From NCBI GenBank assembly GCA_037042185.1, contig JAXQJY010000027.1, positions 2,914,001 through 2,978,000 on the forward strand: 64,000 nt of DNA, given 5' to 3'. Made by a program: the position numbers and the translations under genes. Source of the stretch: Sordariomycetes sp. S80-01Y (Eukaryota > Ascomycota > Sordariomycetes). The notes under the pieces are model-generated. The model saw only the letters and a program-made list of their open reading frames with translations, was not told where the DNA came from and made no database searches. Positions 21,348 through 32,500 of the stretch are shown in pieces; the first letter of the stretch is position 1, and each line of letters begins with the position of its first letter.

Positions 21348-22904
21348 TTAAACGAGGTAACGGAAGCCAGCCTTCATGTTCAGAGCCTCGTCGGTGTTGG
21401 TCAGCTCAATGTTGGCGGTCTGCTGCGCCACGTCGGGCCTCGTCTCCCAAGCACCCTGACCGGCATCGAGCTTCTTGTTGAGGTTGACCAAGATGAGCTT
21501 GAAGCAGTAGCAGCCAACAATGGTGATGCCGAACATGGAGAGGACGATGCCGTAGCTCTTGCGGTAGCCGTTCTCCTCCAGGTCCCACACGTAGGAGCCA
21601 GCGACGTTGCCAAGCTGCGAGAAGGCGTTGATGAGGGCGATCGCCACGGCACGCTTGGCGGGAGGACGCGGGAAGGACGAGGAGATCCAGGAGTAGAAGA
21701 CGATGAAGCCAGCGTAGGAGCCGGCTTGGAGGAAGAGCGCGACGTAGCGGGCTGCAACCACCTCGGTGGACATGCTGATGATGAAGCCGACAATGCCCAT
21801 GCAGATGGGACCGGTGATGTGCCAGAACTTCTCCTGGGTGCGGTCGGAGCTCCAGGCGACGATGATTGAGATGATACACGAGAACAGCCAGGGCGGCGAG
21901 CTCATGAGCAGCGTGGGGACGTAGCCGAAGCCAAGAGTTCCCGTCAGCGTCGGGAAGAAGGCGTTGAAGGATAGACCGATGACGTAGGAGGTGAATGTGA
22001 TCATCATGAGGTAGATCTTGACGTCCTTGATAGCCAGGTTGAAGCCGTAGAAGACGCCCTCATCGGCGGAGTCTTGATCGGCCTCGCCAACGTCCTCACT
22101 CATACGCAGCTGGGCAACGTGGCGCTCCTCGTCGGTGAAGCCCCGAGCGTTGTGCGGCAGATCGGGCAGGATGAAGGCGGCAGAGATGGCGATGGCCATG
22201 GTGACGGCGCCCTCAATCCAGAACAGCCACCTCCAAGCGGCGTGTCCGAGCACACCTCCCATGTTGGACAGGATTCCGGCTCCGACAAGGGCGGAGAAGG
22301 CGTTGGAGATGAGGTTACCGCAGAAGAGGAGAGCGTTGCGCTTGGTGAGCTCGCTACGAGTGTACCACTTGGAAAGAATGAGCAGCGCTCCGGGCAGGAA
22401 AGCAGCCTCGACAAAACCGAGGAAGAATCGCGTAGCCACCATGCCACCAAAGTTGACAGCGACACCGGACAGGGTAGAGATCAGACCCCAGAGCAGCATG
22501 GCCGCGGCGATGTACAGACTAGGGCGCTCGATGCGGTTGATGAAGATGTTGGAGGGCACCTGCATGAGAATGTACCCCACATAGAGAATGCTCAGGCAGG
22601 TGGCATACTGGACGTCGTTGATGTCGAGGTCGTCCTGGAGACCCTTGAGACGCGCCGCCGCGATGTTGTTGCGGTCCAGGTAGTTCATGATGTAGATGAG
22701 GATGAACAGGCTGCACCGCGTGTCGAGCTTCCTCTTGAGGCTCTTCTCGACGGCGGCGCGGCGTGCGGGATCCATGACTGCGGCCGCGGTGCCCTTGAGG
22801 TCGTCGGCGGGCAGAGAAGCCGCGCCCTCGACGTTGGACACGCGCTCCTTGTCGGCGTCGACGGCCACAGGGTCGGCACGGGAGATATCGTCAACTGGCG
22901 ACAT
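21348..22904 (-). CDS. MFS carrier, anion:cation symporter (allantoate permease/Dal5) family
   Basis: An intron-free frame; from the Met at 22904 it encodes 518 residues. The longer frame to 23054 adds 50 residues without family character, so the internal Met is preferred. After a charged cytosolic N-terminus come the family signatures: FILIYIMNYLDRNNIAAARL in helix 1, YILMQVPSNIFINRI in helix 2, GFVEAAFLPGALLILSKWYT in helices 4-5, GWLF-type text WRWLFWIEGAVTMAIAI, then ARYVALFLQAGSYAGFIVFYSW and a C-terminal GFRYLV. Members move organic anions such as allantoate, nicotinate, pantothenate or dipeptides with protons. The substrate is unknown. It converges with the sugar transporter. Confidence 0.92.
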   Translation of the reverse strand: MSPVDDISRADPVAVDADKERVSNVEGAASLPADDLKGTAAAVMDPARRAAVEKSLKRKLDTRCSLFILIYIMNYLDRNNIAAARLKGLQDDLDINDVQYATCLSILYVGYILMQVPSNIFINRIERPSLYIAAAMLLWGLISTLSGVAVNFGGMVATRFFLGFVEAAFLPGALLILSKWYTRSELTKRNALLFCGNLISNAFSALVGAGILSNMGGVLGHAAWRWLFWIEGAVTMAIAISAAFILPDLPHNARGFTDEERHVAQLRMSEDVGEADQDSADEGVFYGFNLAIKDVKIYLMMITFTSYVIGLSFNAFFPTLTGTLGFGYVPTLLMSSPPWLFSCIISIIVAWSSDRTQEKFWHITGPICMGIVGFIISMSTEVVAARYVALFLQAGSYAGFIVFYSWISSSFPRPPAKRAVAIALINAFSQLGNVAGSYVWDLEENGYRKSYGIVLSMFGITIVGCYCFKLILVNLNKKLDAGQGAWETRPDVAQQTANIELTNTDEALNMKAGFRYLV

Positions 22905-24315
22905 CGTGGGGGCTGTAACGGAGGTTGGTGAGGTCTTGATAGGGGGTTGAGGCCGAAAAGACGTCGGCGCGAAGCACGATATAAGAACTTTGAGGTAACA
23001 TGCGCGATGACATGGCAAAGATTGAGTACATCTCTCGTGACCCCTGCCACTCACTGGCCTCGCTCCGCGACCCCGCTGCTCATCATCTCGTTGCCTTCAG
23101 CAAGTCGGTGACTCCATTGGCCATTCGAGGTCAATTGGAGGTCGACTCCGCACCCGACTCCCGTCAAAGCTCCTCTCGGCCTCCATTGCCCCAAGACTGC
23201 CGTCCGGCTTGTGTAGCCGGCTTGGGTGACATCTAGATTGATTGGCTACCACACCCTTCGCCTCCCCACCCTTCTCCAGCGCCAGGCGTGGAGGAGGGTT
23301 GCTTGGGGTCTCGGCGTCCAGATTTTGAAGCTGAAAAGTCTGCTTACAGTGGACGCGTCTCCAGCGAGCCCTAAAGACCATGACGTGAAGTCTTGGGAGA
23401 TACCTAACCCGAGAGCACAACAACTTCACGTCCAGAGATCCTTTAAGGTGAGGATATGCACTGGCTGCGTGTGATAGGTCGTTCCGGAAGCACTTGTGGT
23501 TGCGAGGCGCGTGCATCCTTCAAGGCGGCATATATCCGAGCATGCTTCTCGAAGGAAAAGCGTCACAACGCACCGTCGGATCCGGCAGCCCACAGCGGGA
23601 TTTCCCAAAGCCCGTTGGAGACAAAGACCAACCACGCCACAGGTCAACATTCGACCCGCGGGGGGCATGAGGACGGAAAAGAGAAAAGCCTAACCCCAGA
23701 CCCGCGGAGACTCCGCTGTCCCTTCTCCAGCGCCACTCGGACTAAAGACGGGGGATTTAAGGCAGCGTCCAGTCGAATCGCACGAAAAGATGGGGTTTTC
23801 CGCATCGGCAAATATATCGACGCTGTATGACCCTTAAGCTTTTTTTTCTAGCGTCCGTGATACCACCGAGCCACAAGGAGCTCGACCGAGCGCCCCCCTC
23901 GTTCGTCGGCCAGAAGAGGCAATCACCGGTGTTGAGCACCTGGTGATGCATGGGTAGGCAGGCAGCCACTGACCGACAGACCTCACCGAAGAGAAATTTT
24001 GTCGCTTTGGTGGGCCTGTCTTCGCTGCGACAAGTTGGATGTTTGGTATCTCGGTGGACTTCCTACCTTGCTTGCTACGTTAGTTGGGGGGATCTATGCA
24101 TTTCCTACGCTTGCCCATTGGAGATAACGTCGTGTTCCAGAGGCTTGAATTGAGGTACTCAATTTCTGCTTATCAAGCAGTAGTGACTGTGGGGAATTGG
24201 GTTCTTCAGATCATCCGAGACAGGCAGCAATGCGTTCCTCTCCGTAGGGACTGTATATGACAAGACGCAGGTCTCCGCGCGGTCAAGCAGGCGGGACCCC
24301 CAGTAAGCTACGGCT
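22905..24315. other. Intergenic
   Basis: A 1.4 kb region between two minus-strand genes, holding the Dal5-family promoter and the 3' flank of the tyrosinase gene. Open frames on both strands here (e.g. 23097-23516, 23456-23830) have no recognisable motif. I see nothing else in it. Confidence 0.5.
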
Positions 24316-25409
24316 CTACGGATTGTAGGAGTCGTACTTGTAGCATAACGGACCCTTCTCGGTGTCGGCAACATCCCGCACCGTCATGTTCGGGAAGATG
24401 CCCCACGATGTTAGCTCCGTATCCAATGTCACGGGCATGCAGGGTCGATCTTCGAACTCGGCACATCCCGAAACTATAATCCAGTCAGCACATGCTCAGA
24501 TGCCTTCAGTCCGGATATCGACCCGCTTACCATCTCTATTCCTCTTCTCGTCCACCACCTGCCAGCGCTTCCACTGCCAGTCGATGAAGCTGTGGTGCAA
24601 GAAGAACACGGGGTCGTTGACGGACCCGGCCACGAACCCTAGCATGGTCCCGATGGCGAGATGCGTGCTGACGTGTATGTTGCTCTGCACGCAGAGCTCG
24701 TGGTCCTCGAAGGTTGTGATGTTGTTGTGACAGGCTGCGAGCCATTCCTTGGTCGCCATCGCGCTGGCTTCTTTGTCTTCGCCGCGTGAGAGACACCTCG
24801 GCTTGTCGTAGCCGACGGTGACGGTGCGGTTAATGAAGACCTAGTTTTGAAAGTCAGCAACCTGCGGAACAACTCCAGGGGGACACAACTTACACCGTCC
24901 TCGACGCAGAATTTCTGGTTGTCGGGAGAACTGCCCTCCGGTAACGTCCCGAACAAGTCCGGCTCAAAGATGCCGCTACCCGCGAAGTTTCCAGCATCCC
25001 TGATCTCGTTCCACCAGGGGAACGGCCCATCGTAGCTGCACTCGGCTTTCAGCATGCCGTGGAAGCCGTGAACAAAGTACCGATGCCACGCGAGGAAGAA
25101 GCCATAGTTGTGGATCAGGTCCGTGTGGTCTAGATGGATCCGGACGAGTTCGTCGTAGCGAGATGTGACGTTCCAGGGGCCTTTGGGCGGCAGCTCCATG
25201 AGACAGGCGATGGACTTGGTGAAGGAGACTTGATCCTCGTGCGACATGTTCTGCCACTCGGGGCGGACTTCTGGCTCTGAACAGTGGTTTGAACTAGCAG
25301 AGAGCGAGACGGAGACATCATCTCTTTGGTGCTGGCCTCTCGAGGAGACACTTGCAGCTGAGACAGACAGAGCTGCCGCAAGAATTGGGAGAATGGTCCC
25401 GTGCCTCAT
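24316..25409 (-). CDS. Secreted tyrosinase-family copper oxidase
   Basis: Exons 25409-24894, 24840-24531 and 24473-24316 give 327 residues. Introns of 53 and 57 nt have GTAAGT/GTAAGC donors and GCTGAC branch points. The N-terminus is a signal peptide (MRHGTILPILAAALSVSAAS). The copper A site has His100 and His109 eight apart (IHNYGFFLAWHR), with the first ligand probably His92 or His95. Copper B has HVSTH (228, 232) and the FFLHHSFIDW segment (254/255). The last exon rebuilds a CYKYDSY ending that the unspliced frame lacks. This is a short, secreted tyrosinase or catechol oxidase without the C-terminal lid domain of the large enzymes. It should oxidise phenols outside the cell; pigment or secondary-metabolite roles are possible. 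Confidence 0.9.
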
Positions 25410-26429
25410 CGTGGTAGAGATCTTCGTGAGAATGAGGTGTTAGAGGAGCCAACCTGTGGCATCTGTTGCGAGACCAAATACTCTAAATAGTCCATCGTGC
25501 GGCGTGAAATTCCAAAGTCAAGAACATTCAAGCACGGTGCTGCCCACGTTTCATCAACTGATTTACGAATGAAACCCCGACAGCCGAGTTCACCGAGCGG
25601 AAACAGCATAGGTCGACCAGGTCGACTCCATCTCTAGCCTTGAAAGCGATCGGGAAGCACAGCTATTCCGTCGTTTCAGACTGGTCTCCAGGGCTGCCGT
25701 TACAGCATGTACTTCCATTGGCTTACATCGTCATTCGGCGACTTCCTCTTGCAGTAAATGAGCTGTGTAGATGTCTTAGCTCCTGCATACCGCCGTGGGG
25801 AATCGCTCAAATTAGTTGCTTCAGCCGCCTAGGCCGCGCAAGCATCGCAGAACGAGATCCGAAATGTCGTGGCTGTGTGGCACTTTTGCAAGACAATTGA
25901 TGTTTGTATGAAGCGTGGACGATTCAGCAAAATCAGTCCATAGCCAGGAACCATCGATCCCAAGCAGGCTTCCAAAGAAAGGGCTGTCATGATCGCGGTA
26001 TTTCTGGCGAAGCAATAAAGACCACCGAGCTCCCAAGTCTGTTATGCTCTCCGAATGATGAAGGAAAAGGATGGGTCTTCCCACGGCCCATCGGCAAACA
26101 AGATGCTCCACGCAATTTTATCTGCTGATGTGTCAGGACGAACTGCTGTCGATCCTCGAGCACTGCCACGATGAGCCCAGGGGTTGAGATGCCAACTGGG
26201 GGTAGAGCCTTGCACAAACGAAGCACAAGAGTGTTGGAATGAAATAAAGTTGAAACGCAATGTTTCTGGGGGCCAAGGACTCCTGAGCACTCCAGCTTAA
26301 ATTTTGAGAAATTTCTAGCTCACGAAACGGAGGAACCGTGTTAGAGGTTGCGTATATTCAAGGAAAATATGATGTCGTCAACGTAAACAGCGCCAAAATT
26401 CAAAGTCGCCCTTGCGGGTATCCTGTTGT
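25410..26429. other. Intergenic
   Basis: A 1.0 kb region upstream of the tyrosinase gene and downstream of the WW-domain gene. Small open frames have no family resemblance. No repeat or RNA gene is seen. Confidence 0.5.
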
Positions 26430-27774
26430 CTAAAAGTCAAAGTCGAAGCCGCCGCCGTCATCACCACCGCCAAAGTCACCACCTCCATCGCCGCCGCCGC
26501 CGTCGGAACCTCCTCCGTCAGAACTTGATCCAGACGATGATCCGCCGTCGCCGTGCTCGCCCTCTCCGCCATAGCCGCCCCCTCCGTGGTGGCCGCCGCC
26601 CATCATTCCACCACCCATCATGCCGCCGTGGCCTCCCCCCATCATACCACCATGGCCGTGTCCACCGCCATGGCGGTTTTTGAGCTTGTGCTTGACTCCG
26701 CTCAGGGCGGTCGCTCCCAGGGCACCGATGCCCGCGCCGCCTGCTGCCGCGCCAAGTGGCATGCCCCATTTGTTCTTCTTGGGAGGTTGGCCTGTGGGCA
26801 CAGCGTGTTGTCCTTGCGGCTGGCCATACTGAGGGGGGTATTGTCCTGGGTGTTGACCGTGCTGTCCCTGCTGTGGGTAGGCGCCATGTTGCTGATTCTG
26901 ACCATACTGGTGGGCCCCGTACGCCGCTCCTGCGCCAGCACCAGCACCAAGGCCGGCTGCCGAGAGTCTGCTCTTCGCTTTGCTGGTAATCTTGCCCAAG
27001 AGCCCTCCACTCTTGCCACTGCTCTGCGCAGATGGATTGGGGCTAGGTGGCGCCTGGCCGTAGGACGGCTGCGTGCCACCGAAGTACTCCTGTTGACCAT
27101 GCTGGGGTTGCGGCTGGCCGTATGGGCTTGGACCACCCTGAGGACCAGGTGAGTGACCGCCGAATGATTGATGCGACTGCGGCGGGTAGAGACCGCCACC
27201 GCCATAACTCGGCTGATGTTGCGGTGGATAAGGACCACCAGCGGCTTGAGCACCAGGTCCTTGCCCGGGCTGATGTTGACCCTGTCCCCGAGCATTCTCC
27301 TCTGCTTGTAGCCGCGCTGCTAGCGCAGCATCGTCCTCGTGAGGAGGGGCAGTCGTGTCGTGGTAAGGCTGCTGCTGAGGGGGCGGCTGAGAGCCCCCAT
27401 GCCGAGCGTTCTCCTCAGCCTGCAGTCTTGCCGCGAGATCAGCATCTTGCGAAGTCGCATTTTGCTGGAAAGGGTTCGTCGAGCCCGGAGCGGTGGGGGC
27501 GCCATCATGAGGGTATCCTGCATCGGGACCGGGAGGTGGCGCCGCATTCGGAGGCTCCCACTGCGAGGCGTGCGTGGTCGTGTTGACGTAGAACCTGCGA
27601 TGGTGTTAGATACCGGGTGCTGAGTCGCGACATTGCCGAGGGACGCTTTGAGCGACAGAAGACTAACCATGTCTGATATTGATCGTTCCACTGCGATATC
27701 CATCCCTCGGGAAGTGGAGGACCGCCTGGCTGGCCAGGAGCGGCGCCCGGGGCAGGTGAAGCGTAGCCTTGCAT
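26430..27774 (-). CDS. WW-domain protein with tandem LAARLQAEENAR repeats and Gly/His/Met-rich tail
   Basis: Exons 27774-27668 and 27594-26430 give 423 residues. The 73-nt intron lies inside the WW domain and restores it: LPEGWISQWND...TW/FYVNTTTHASQWEPP, with tryptophans 23 apart. After the WW domain come two near-identical segments, DADLAARLQAEENAR and DAALAARLQAEENAR, about 35 residues apart. A long Pro/Gln/Gly/Tyr-rich region (PPQ, YGQ, QHGQ) follows, then a small Ala/Gly hydrophobic stretch, and an end made of MMGGGH-type repeats and an aspartate-rich GGGDGG tail. Most of the chain should be disordered. A role in ubiquitin or trafficking scaffolds is guessed from the amphipathic LxxxLQxEE repeats only. 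Confidence 0.85.
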
Positions 27775-28565
27775 CTGCGTCGTACGTGTATACGTGTACG
27801 TATGCGCGTATAAGTGAGACTTTTGCGGGTTGCGGGGTCGCGGTGGTTCTTGGCTCGGTGGGAAGCTGTCGCGAGTCTCTCTGCTCGGTAAGGACAGACA
27901 GACGCACAATTAATAGTAGTCGTGGACGATGATGTCGCGCAGGGCCGTCAAGGTGTAACCTGTGGCGATGCGATGAAGGCAGTAGAGGCACAGAAAGGCA
28001 GAGAGGCGGGGGATGTCGCCGTGCCACGACGTCACCGATTCAGCTCCGGCTTAGCCACATCGAGGGTCGGCCATCTTGGCGGGTTCATGTTGGGCGAGAT
28101 GAGGGGGCGGTCCCCCAGAATCCATCCATAGGGCGGCGAGTCTGGTGCTGCGCCTTGCGGGAGTGGCATGGCATCATGGCTGAGTCGCCGGTCGGCTAAG
28201 CGGCTCCTCATGCCAGGCGAGCGAGGCGATGGGCTGCGCGCTACAGTACTGCCAGACTGCTGCGTAGGGCTCACCCAGGCCTTCTCCAGCTGCAATCCCC
28301 CACATTACGCTGTCAGTGCGCATGCTGCGTAGCTCCATACATCGTCCTTCATGTAGGTAATCAAATGCTCGCAGGATAGGATCCAATAGGGTAAATCGCA
28401 TCGCAATAAGCAGGGGTCCAAACCAGGCTTGACCACATGAGTGCAGCCGAGCCCTCTGACTTCCAATCTGCATGCCAATGAGTCCCAAGCACCGAGAAGG
28501 AATTCGCGCCTCAGGTCTGCGCCACCCTCACCGCCCAATACTCGAAGATTGTACAAGCCGTGAGT
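27775..28565. other. Intergenic, divergent upstream region
   Basis: A 0.8 kb gap between the WW-domain gene and the decayed Zn2Cys6 gene. No coding sequence is supported. A run of alternating TACGTGTATACGTGTACGTA-like sequence lies just upstream of the WW gene start (about 27,780-27,805). Confidence 0.5.
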
Positions 28566-29575
28566 ATGGATCTCAGCGCTTTAAGTGACGCGGGTGTGGA
28601 ATCGAGCGACGCATTGCCTGCATCTGGGCCTGGCACACTGAAAGTGACCAAATGGCGGCCCATCTCCTCAAAGGGACATACCGATTCTAGAAGAGGCTGT
28701 CACACGTGCATACAGCGCAATAACCAATGCGACGAGTCTGTCCCTACCTGCGCATCGTGTGCGAGGCTAAGTCTTGCTTGTACTTGCCCTAGGCTTGGCA
28801 TTGCAGCGGCAGATGTATTGGTGATACGTTCGTACGAGTTCGTCACGATGGAGAGGCCACCACGAGCCGAGGACTCGAGGCGGCAGTGCGATATCTCGCA
28901 CATCCCCTGATCGCCATTGGCACATTACATCTGATCATGTTCAATAGTCCTAGCCTCGCGAAATGAGGTTTGAAAGACCGCTTGAAAGCCATCAAGCTGT
29001 TGGGCATTCATTCCGTGAGAGTGCCCCGCGAAGGCGGACGTTGACGGTACTTTGGCCACGATCCTCACGCTGGCGTTCCAATGCGCCTGAGTTGCAGATG
29101 ACATGGCTGACGACTTTTCAATTAATCGCTGCTGCGAGTGTAGCCCGTGCGCAGAAGTCCCAGCACTGCTGATGAGATAGACTACATCATTGCGCTAAGG
29201 GACGTTCTCGACTTCAGCGGCTCAATGCTCAACAGAATGGTAGTCGACATCTACATCAACGGGTGAACCAAGCTTTGACTCCTCGGCGAATCTATGGCCA
29301 GCGTAGACCATGTCCACTGGGACTTCCTGCAGAGCCTCGGGCTCCTCGCCCTAGACTGACGGCGTCTAACAGCCTAAACACCCGGCCATTGTGCAAAATA
29401 TAGTGGCTTCCAGTCTGTCAGATTCGCCAGAAAACACAAGTTCCACGGCTTTTGACCCCTTTCCTTACTCTAGACATTAATGGACGATGACGCTGCCGTG
29501 GAAACTCCTACATATCCGAGAAAGTTAGGCGAGACCACCTATGAGCAGGCCTTGTCCTTCATCAAAGCCAAATAA
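28566..29575 (+). pseudogene. Decayed Zn2Cys6 transcription factor gene
   Basis: An open frame from 28566 to 28910 encodes a zinc-cluster-like segment (RRGCHTCIQRNNQCDESVPTC, then ASCARLSLACTC). The six cysteines remain, but the basic residues that contact DNA (normally CxxCRxRxxKC) are changed to IQRNNQ. The frame then stops. Further pieces that look like regulator protein lie downstream in shifting frames: HPLIAIGTLHLIMF near 28,905-28,950, EIDYIIALRDVLDFSGSM near 29,170-29,225, HWDFLQSLGLLALD near 29,310-29,360, and TYPRKLGETTYEQALSF near 29,510-29,560. At least two frameshifts and several stops separate them and no normal introns connect them. It could instead be a short expressed protein of the first frame. 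Confidence 0.5.
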
Positions 29576-32500
29576 TCACACAGCATATCTCATGCTCTAA
29601 CGTCTGTTGTTTGAAGAATTGAATTAAGTCATAGAGTCGTCAGGGGCGGGAAGAGCGACATTACCCTTCCTAGGCCTAAGGCACAGATAACTGGGCCAAT
29701 CGCTGGGGTATAACGAGACGCTGAGTACAACACATACAAAACGGGCCAGTGAACGATACTAGCCTTATGGTGAGTGGATCTCTAAGCGTGATTCAGGCCA
29801 GACAAGTTATACAAAGATAATAAGCTGGCAGTCGGTCTGGCGTACTCAATCTTTGCAGCTCAGGCTCGTTACGCAGTTGGTGCTCAGAGAGTTGGGTTGT
29901 TACCCCGAGAGCATCAAGGCGGTTTCAGTAGCTCTCTTTGTCATAGCTGTTCGCTATGGTCGGGGAGGAGTTGGCATGGTAGACTTCTTCGTTTCGTGAA
30001 ACTCTTCGGTCGACGCAGCACGCTTCCTACCGTTGAGAAGTCCCCAAATGCACTTCAGGGTACGTGTGAAGGGCCTCGGTGCATCTATTCGTATGTATTA
30101 TGTATTATTGATATCTGGCTATTGTATTTCTCGTATAAAGATCGGTGTTTTGGAAATATTCAGTTGCGGTGAACATCGTTAGCTGGCCGCGATCAATAAG
30201 GCTGCCTGTCCGCTCGGTATACAACGGCGCCTCGATGTGGGCGCCGACAGAAATCTTAATCAAGGTATTTGAAGCTTTTATTGATCTGTATTTATGGAGG
30301 GGTTCATGCCGAGGTTACTCGGTTTCTGCTGCACTGTGATACTTGAACCCATGAAGCTGTTCCTCTTGGCGACCATACGGCGACCTTGGCCTGCGAATGC
30401 GTTCGGATGACAGAGATCAAATGACAGGTAGAACAAGACCTCGATCTAAACAAGCTTTTGATACAATTCCCTCACGACTCAGAGCTCAAAGCTTCTTGAT
30501 GAGGCTTTAGACCATGTTAGCCACAGTCTTGGTCGCTTATCCCTGGAGCATTAGCAGACGTCAAGTTCACCGACTTAGACGGTCGAACCCAATTAGTCAA
30601 ACCTGGAGAAGGGACAAAGCTACCTCCGAGCACTCTCGGTCCGACTCCAGATGGTAGCAAACCCCATGACTGCCACGAGAGTTTCGTCGATGCCATCACA
30701 AGTCGTGCCTCGGTCCGATGACGAGGGCACTATGAGGAAAGGTCTGGGCAGTCCAAATGTGAAGCTAGCGGCTGAAGAAAGACAAAAAAGCAAACATGCT
30801 CTTCGGACGCTGGAAGGCTCGTTCGGAATCCTGGGTCAGGTCTTCTATAAGGCAGAAAGTACTTGCCATGAAGGCCAAGGTGACACAAGACTTGGTCTGT
30901 TGGGGCACCAACGTGACGTTCTCAAAACGATAGTCATCGCCTGGGCGATGAGTTACTGAAAATAGCCGTTGAGTGGTTACTCAAAATTGACTCCGGAGGG
31001 TTTCACGTCAAGCTGGCGCAAGGGGAGCACATGCCCTTGTTGGCGGCAACCAGCGGCTTACCAGCTAAGGGTCTTAGAGTTGCAACCGTAATGCCGTTGC
31101 TACAATAGGACAGCATTGAGTACAAGGACCCAAGGTTCGACGAAATTGTGTGACCACATTCTCCCAGCGCTTTGGTATCCCGGTGAACTGTGCACGAGGT
31201 CTTCGATTGCTAAGGCACCTCTTCTCAATGCCACGTTTGACGATGGCAAATGCTTGATCTTGCGGTATTTTATTGGTGACGAAGCCCTATGTCGACGCGG
31301 GTATGGCGCTGAAGAGCTCGTTGAGCATTCGTACAGGTGATTCGACGGAGTAGTGATTGGTCACTCAGGAGATCACGCGGGAGTATGTCAGCAGGGTTTC
31401 TAGCGGCTGCGGGACTGCAGTTACAAGTTTAATTTGAAACCTTGGATCGAGCATTAAACTTTATCAGCAGCGCTTGTTGACCCCGTGGGTCAACGTAGGC
31501 TGTGATTTGGGGGCGGGTACAACTCTAGCCAGGTAAACTACAGGTACTGAAGCCAGGAGTATCCGTGGTTCTCTGATGAAAAAAGAGTGCGTGACTGAAT
31601 GGCAGGCAGCCCTCGCCGATTCCCGGGATTTGGCAAGCGCAGTAAAGACGCGTGGCAAAGCTTCAACGACAATCATCACAGTATATGCCGCATCGCACCA
31701 TGGACATGTCTTCCGAACACAACCACACAACATCTTTATCCGGCAGTTGGCTTCCCCAGCTTTCCGTCAACGCCCGACCCCTGAGAACTCCAGGTTCCTC
31801 CACGATAGCTTCATGCCGCAGTTGGGGTAGATGTCGGGTCGGGACGGGCGACGTTGGGGTTTCTCTGTGTCAAGGCATTGCGCCCAGACGGTGCCTGAGT
31901 CGTTGCTTGCAGTTCCTCAGCCCGCAGAACAGATGCAGGGACAGCAGAACGAAAGTCATACGTAATGGCCGAGAGGCCTCCTTTACATCATTGCCGCTCC
32001 TAACGCCGCTTATCGTGAGTTTTGAGGGATTCAACAAGCCGATCGCTGGATGGAAGCATACCCCGGATCCTGGAAACATTCTCGAAGCCTTCCAATTTGG
32101 AATCCTCCGGCTCTCCGATGCCGACCTCCCACCCCTGCTCGGGAATGCCGTGCCTCTGATGACATTGCTAAGGGCGCGGTGTAACGCGCACCACCGCGCT
32201 AACAGCCGGACGCAGGACCAGCAGCAGCGCGGGCCCGCAAGCGGCGCGAATTAACGGAGAGTGGCTTCGGCGATTGACCGAGAACAAGCTTTTCGTGCTG
32301 TCATGGCTTTCGCAGGCTGCAGTGTGACTCGCCGAGGGCCGCTCGAGGTGCCTGCCAATGCGGCTCTTTCGTATTAGTCTGGCCTGTCCCGAAGTCCCGT
32401 AGATGCCGTCTTGGCGCATACGATCTGCGCCCTGCTTCGGGACTTGAGGAAGAATGGGTTTGCCTCATTGGGTATGTGGGCAGCAGTCAGTGAGAGGGAG

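Noticed and set aside
21330-22931. Plus-strand frames of 179 and 285 codons
   Set aside because: Antisense shadows of the Dal5-family transporter, composed mostly of Asp, Glu, Gly and Val as expected from reading that gene backwards.
26446-26700. Short direct repeats resembling a minisatellite or CRISPR-like array
   Set aside because: The repeats are the coding sequence for the Gly/His/Met-rich tail of the WW protein; spacing is irregular and in codon units.
31652-32254. 200-codon plus-strand frame
   Set aside because: Low-complexity, Arg/Ser-rich translation with no family resemblance; several competing frames are open in the same place.
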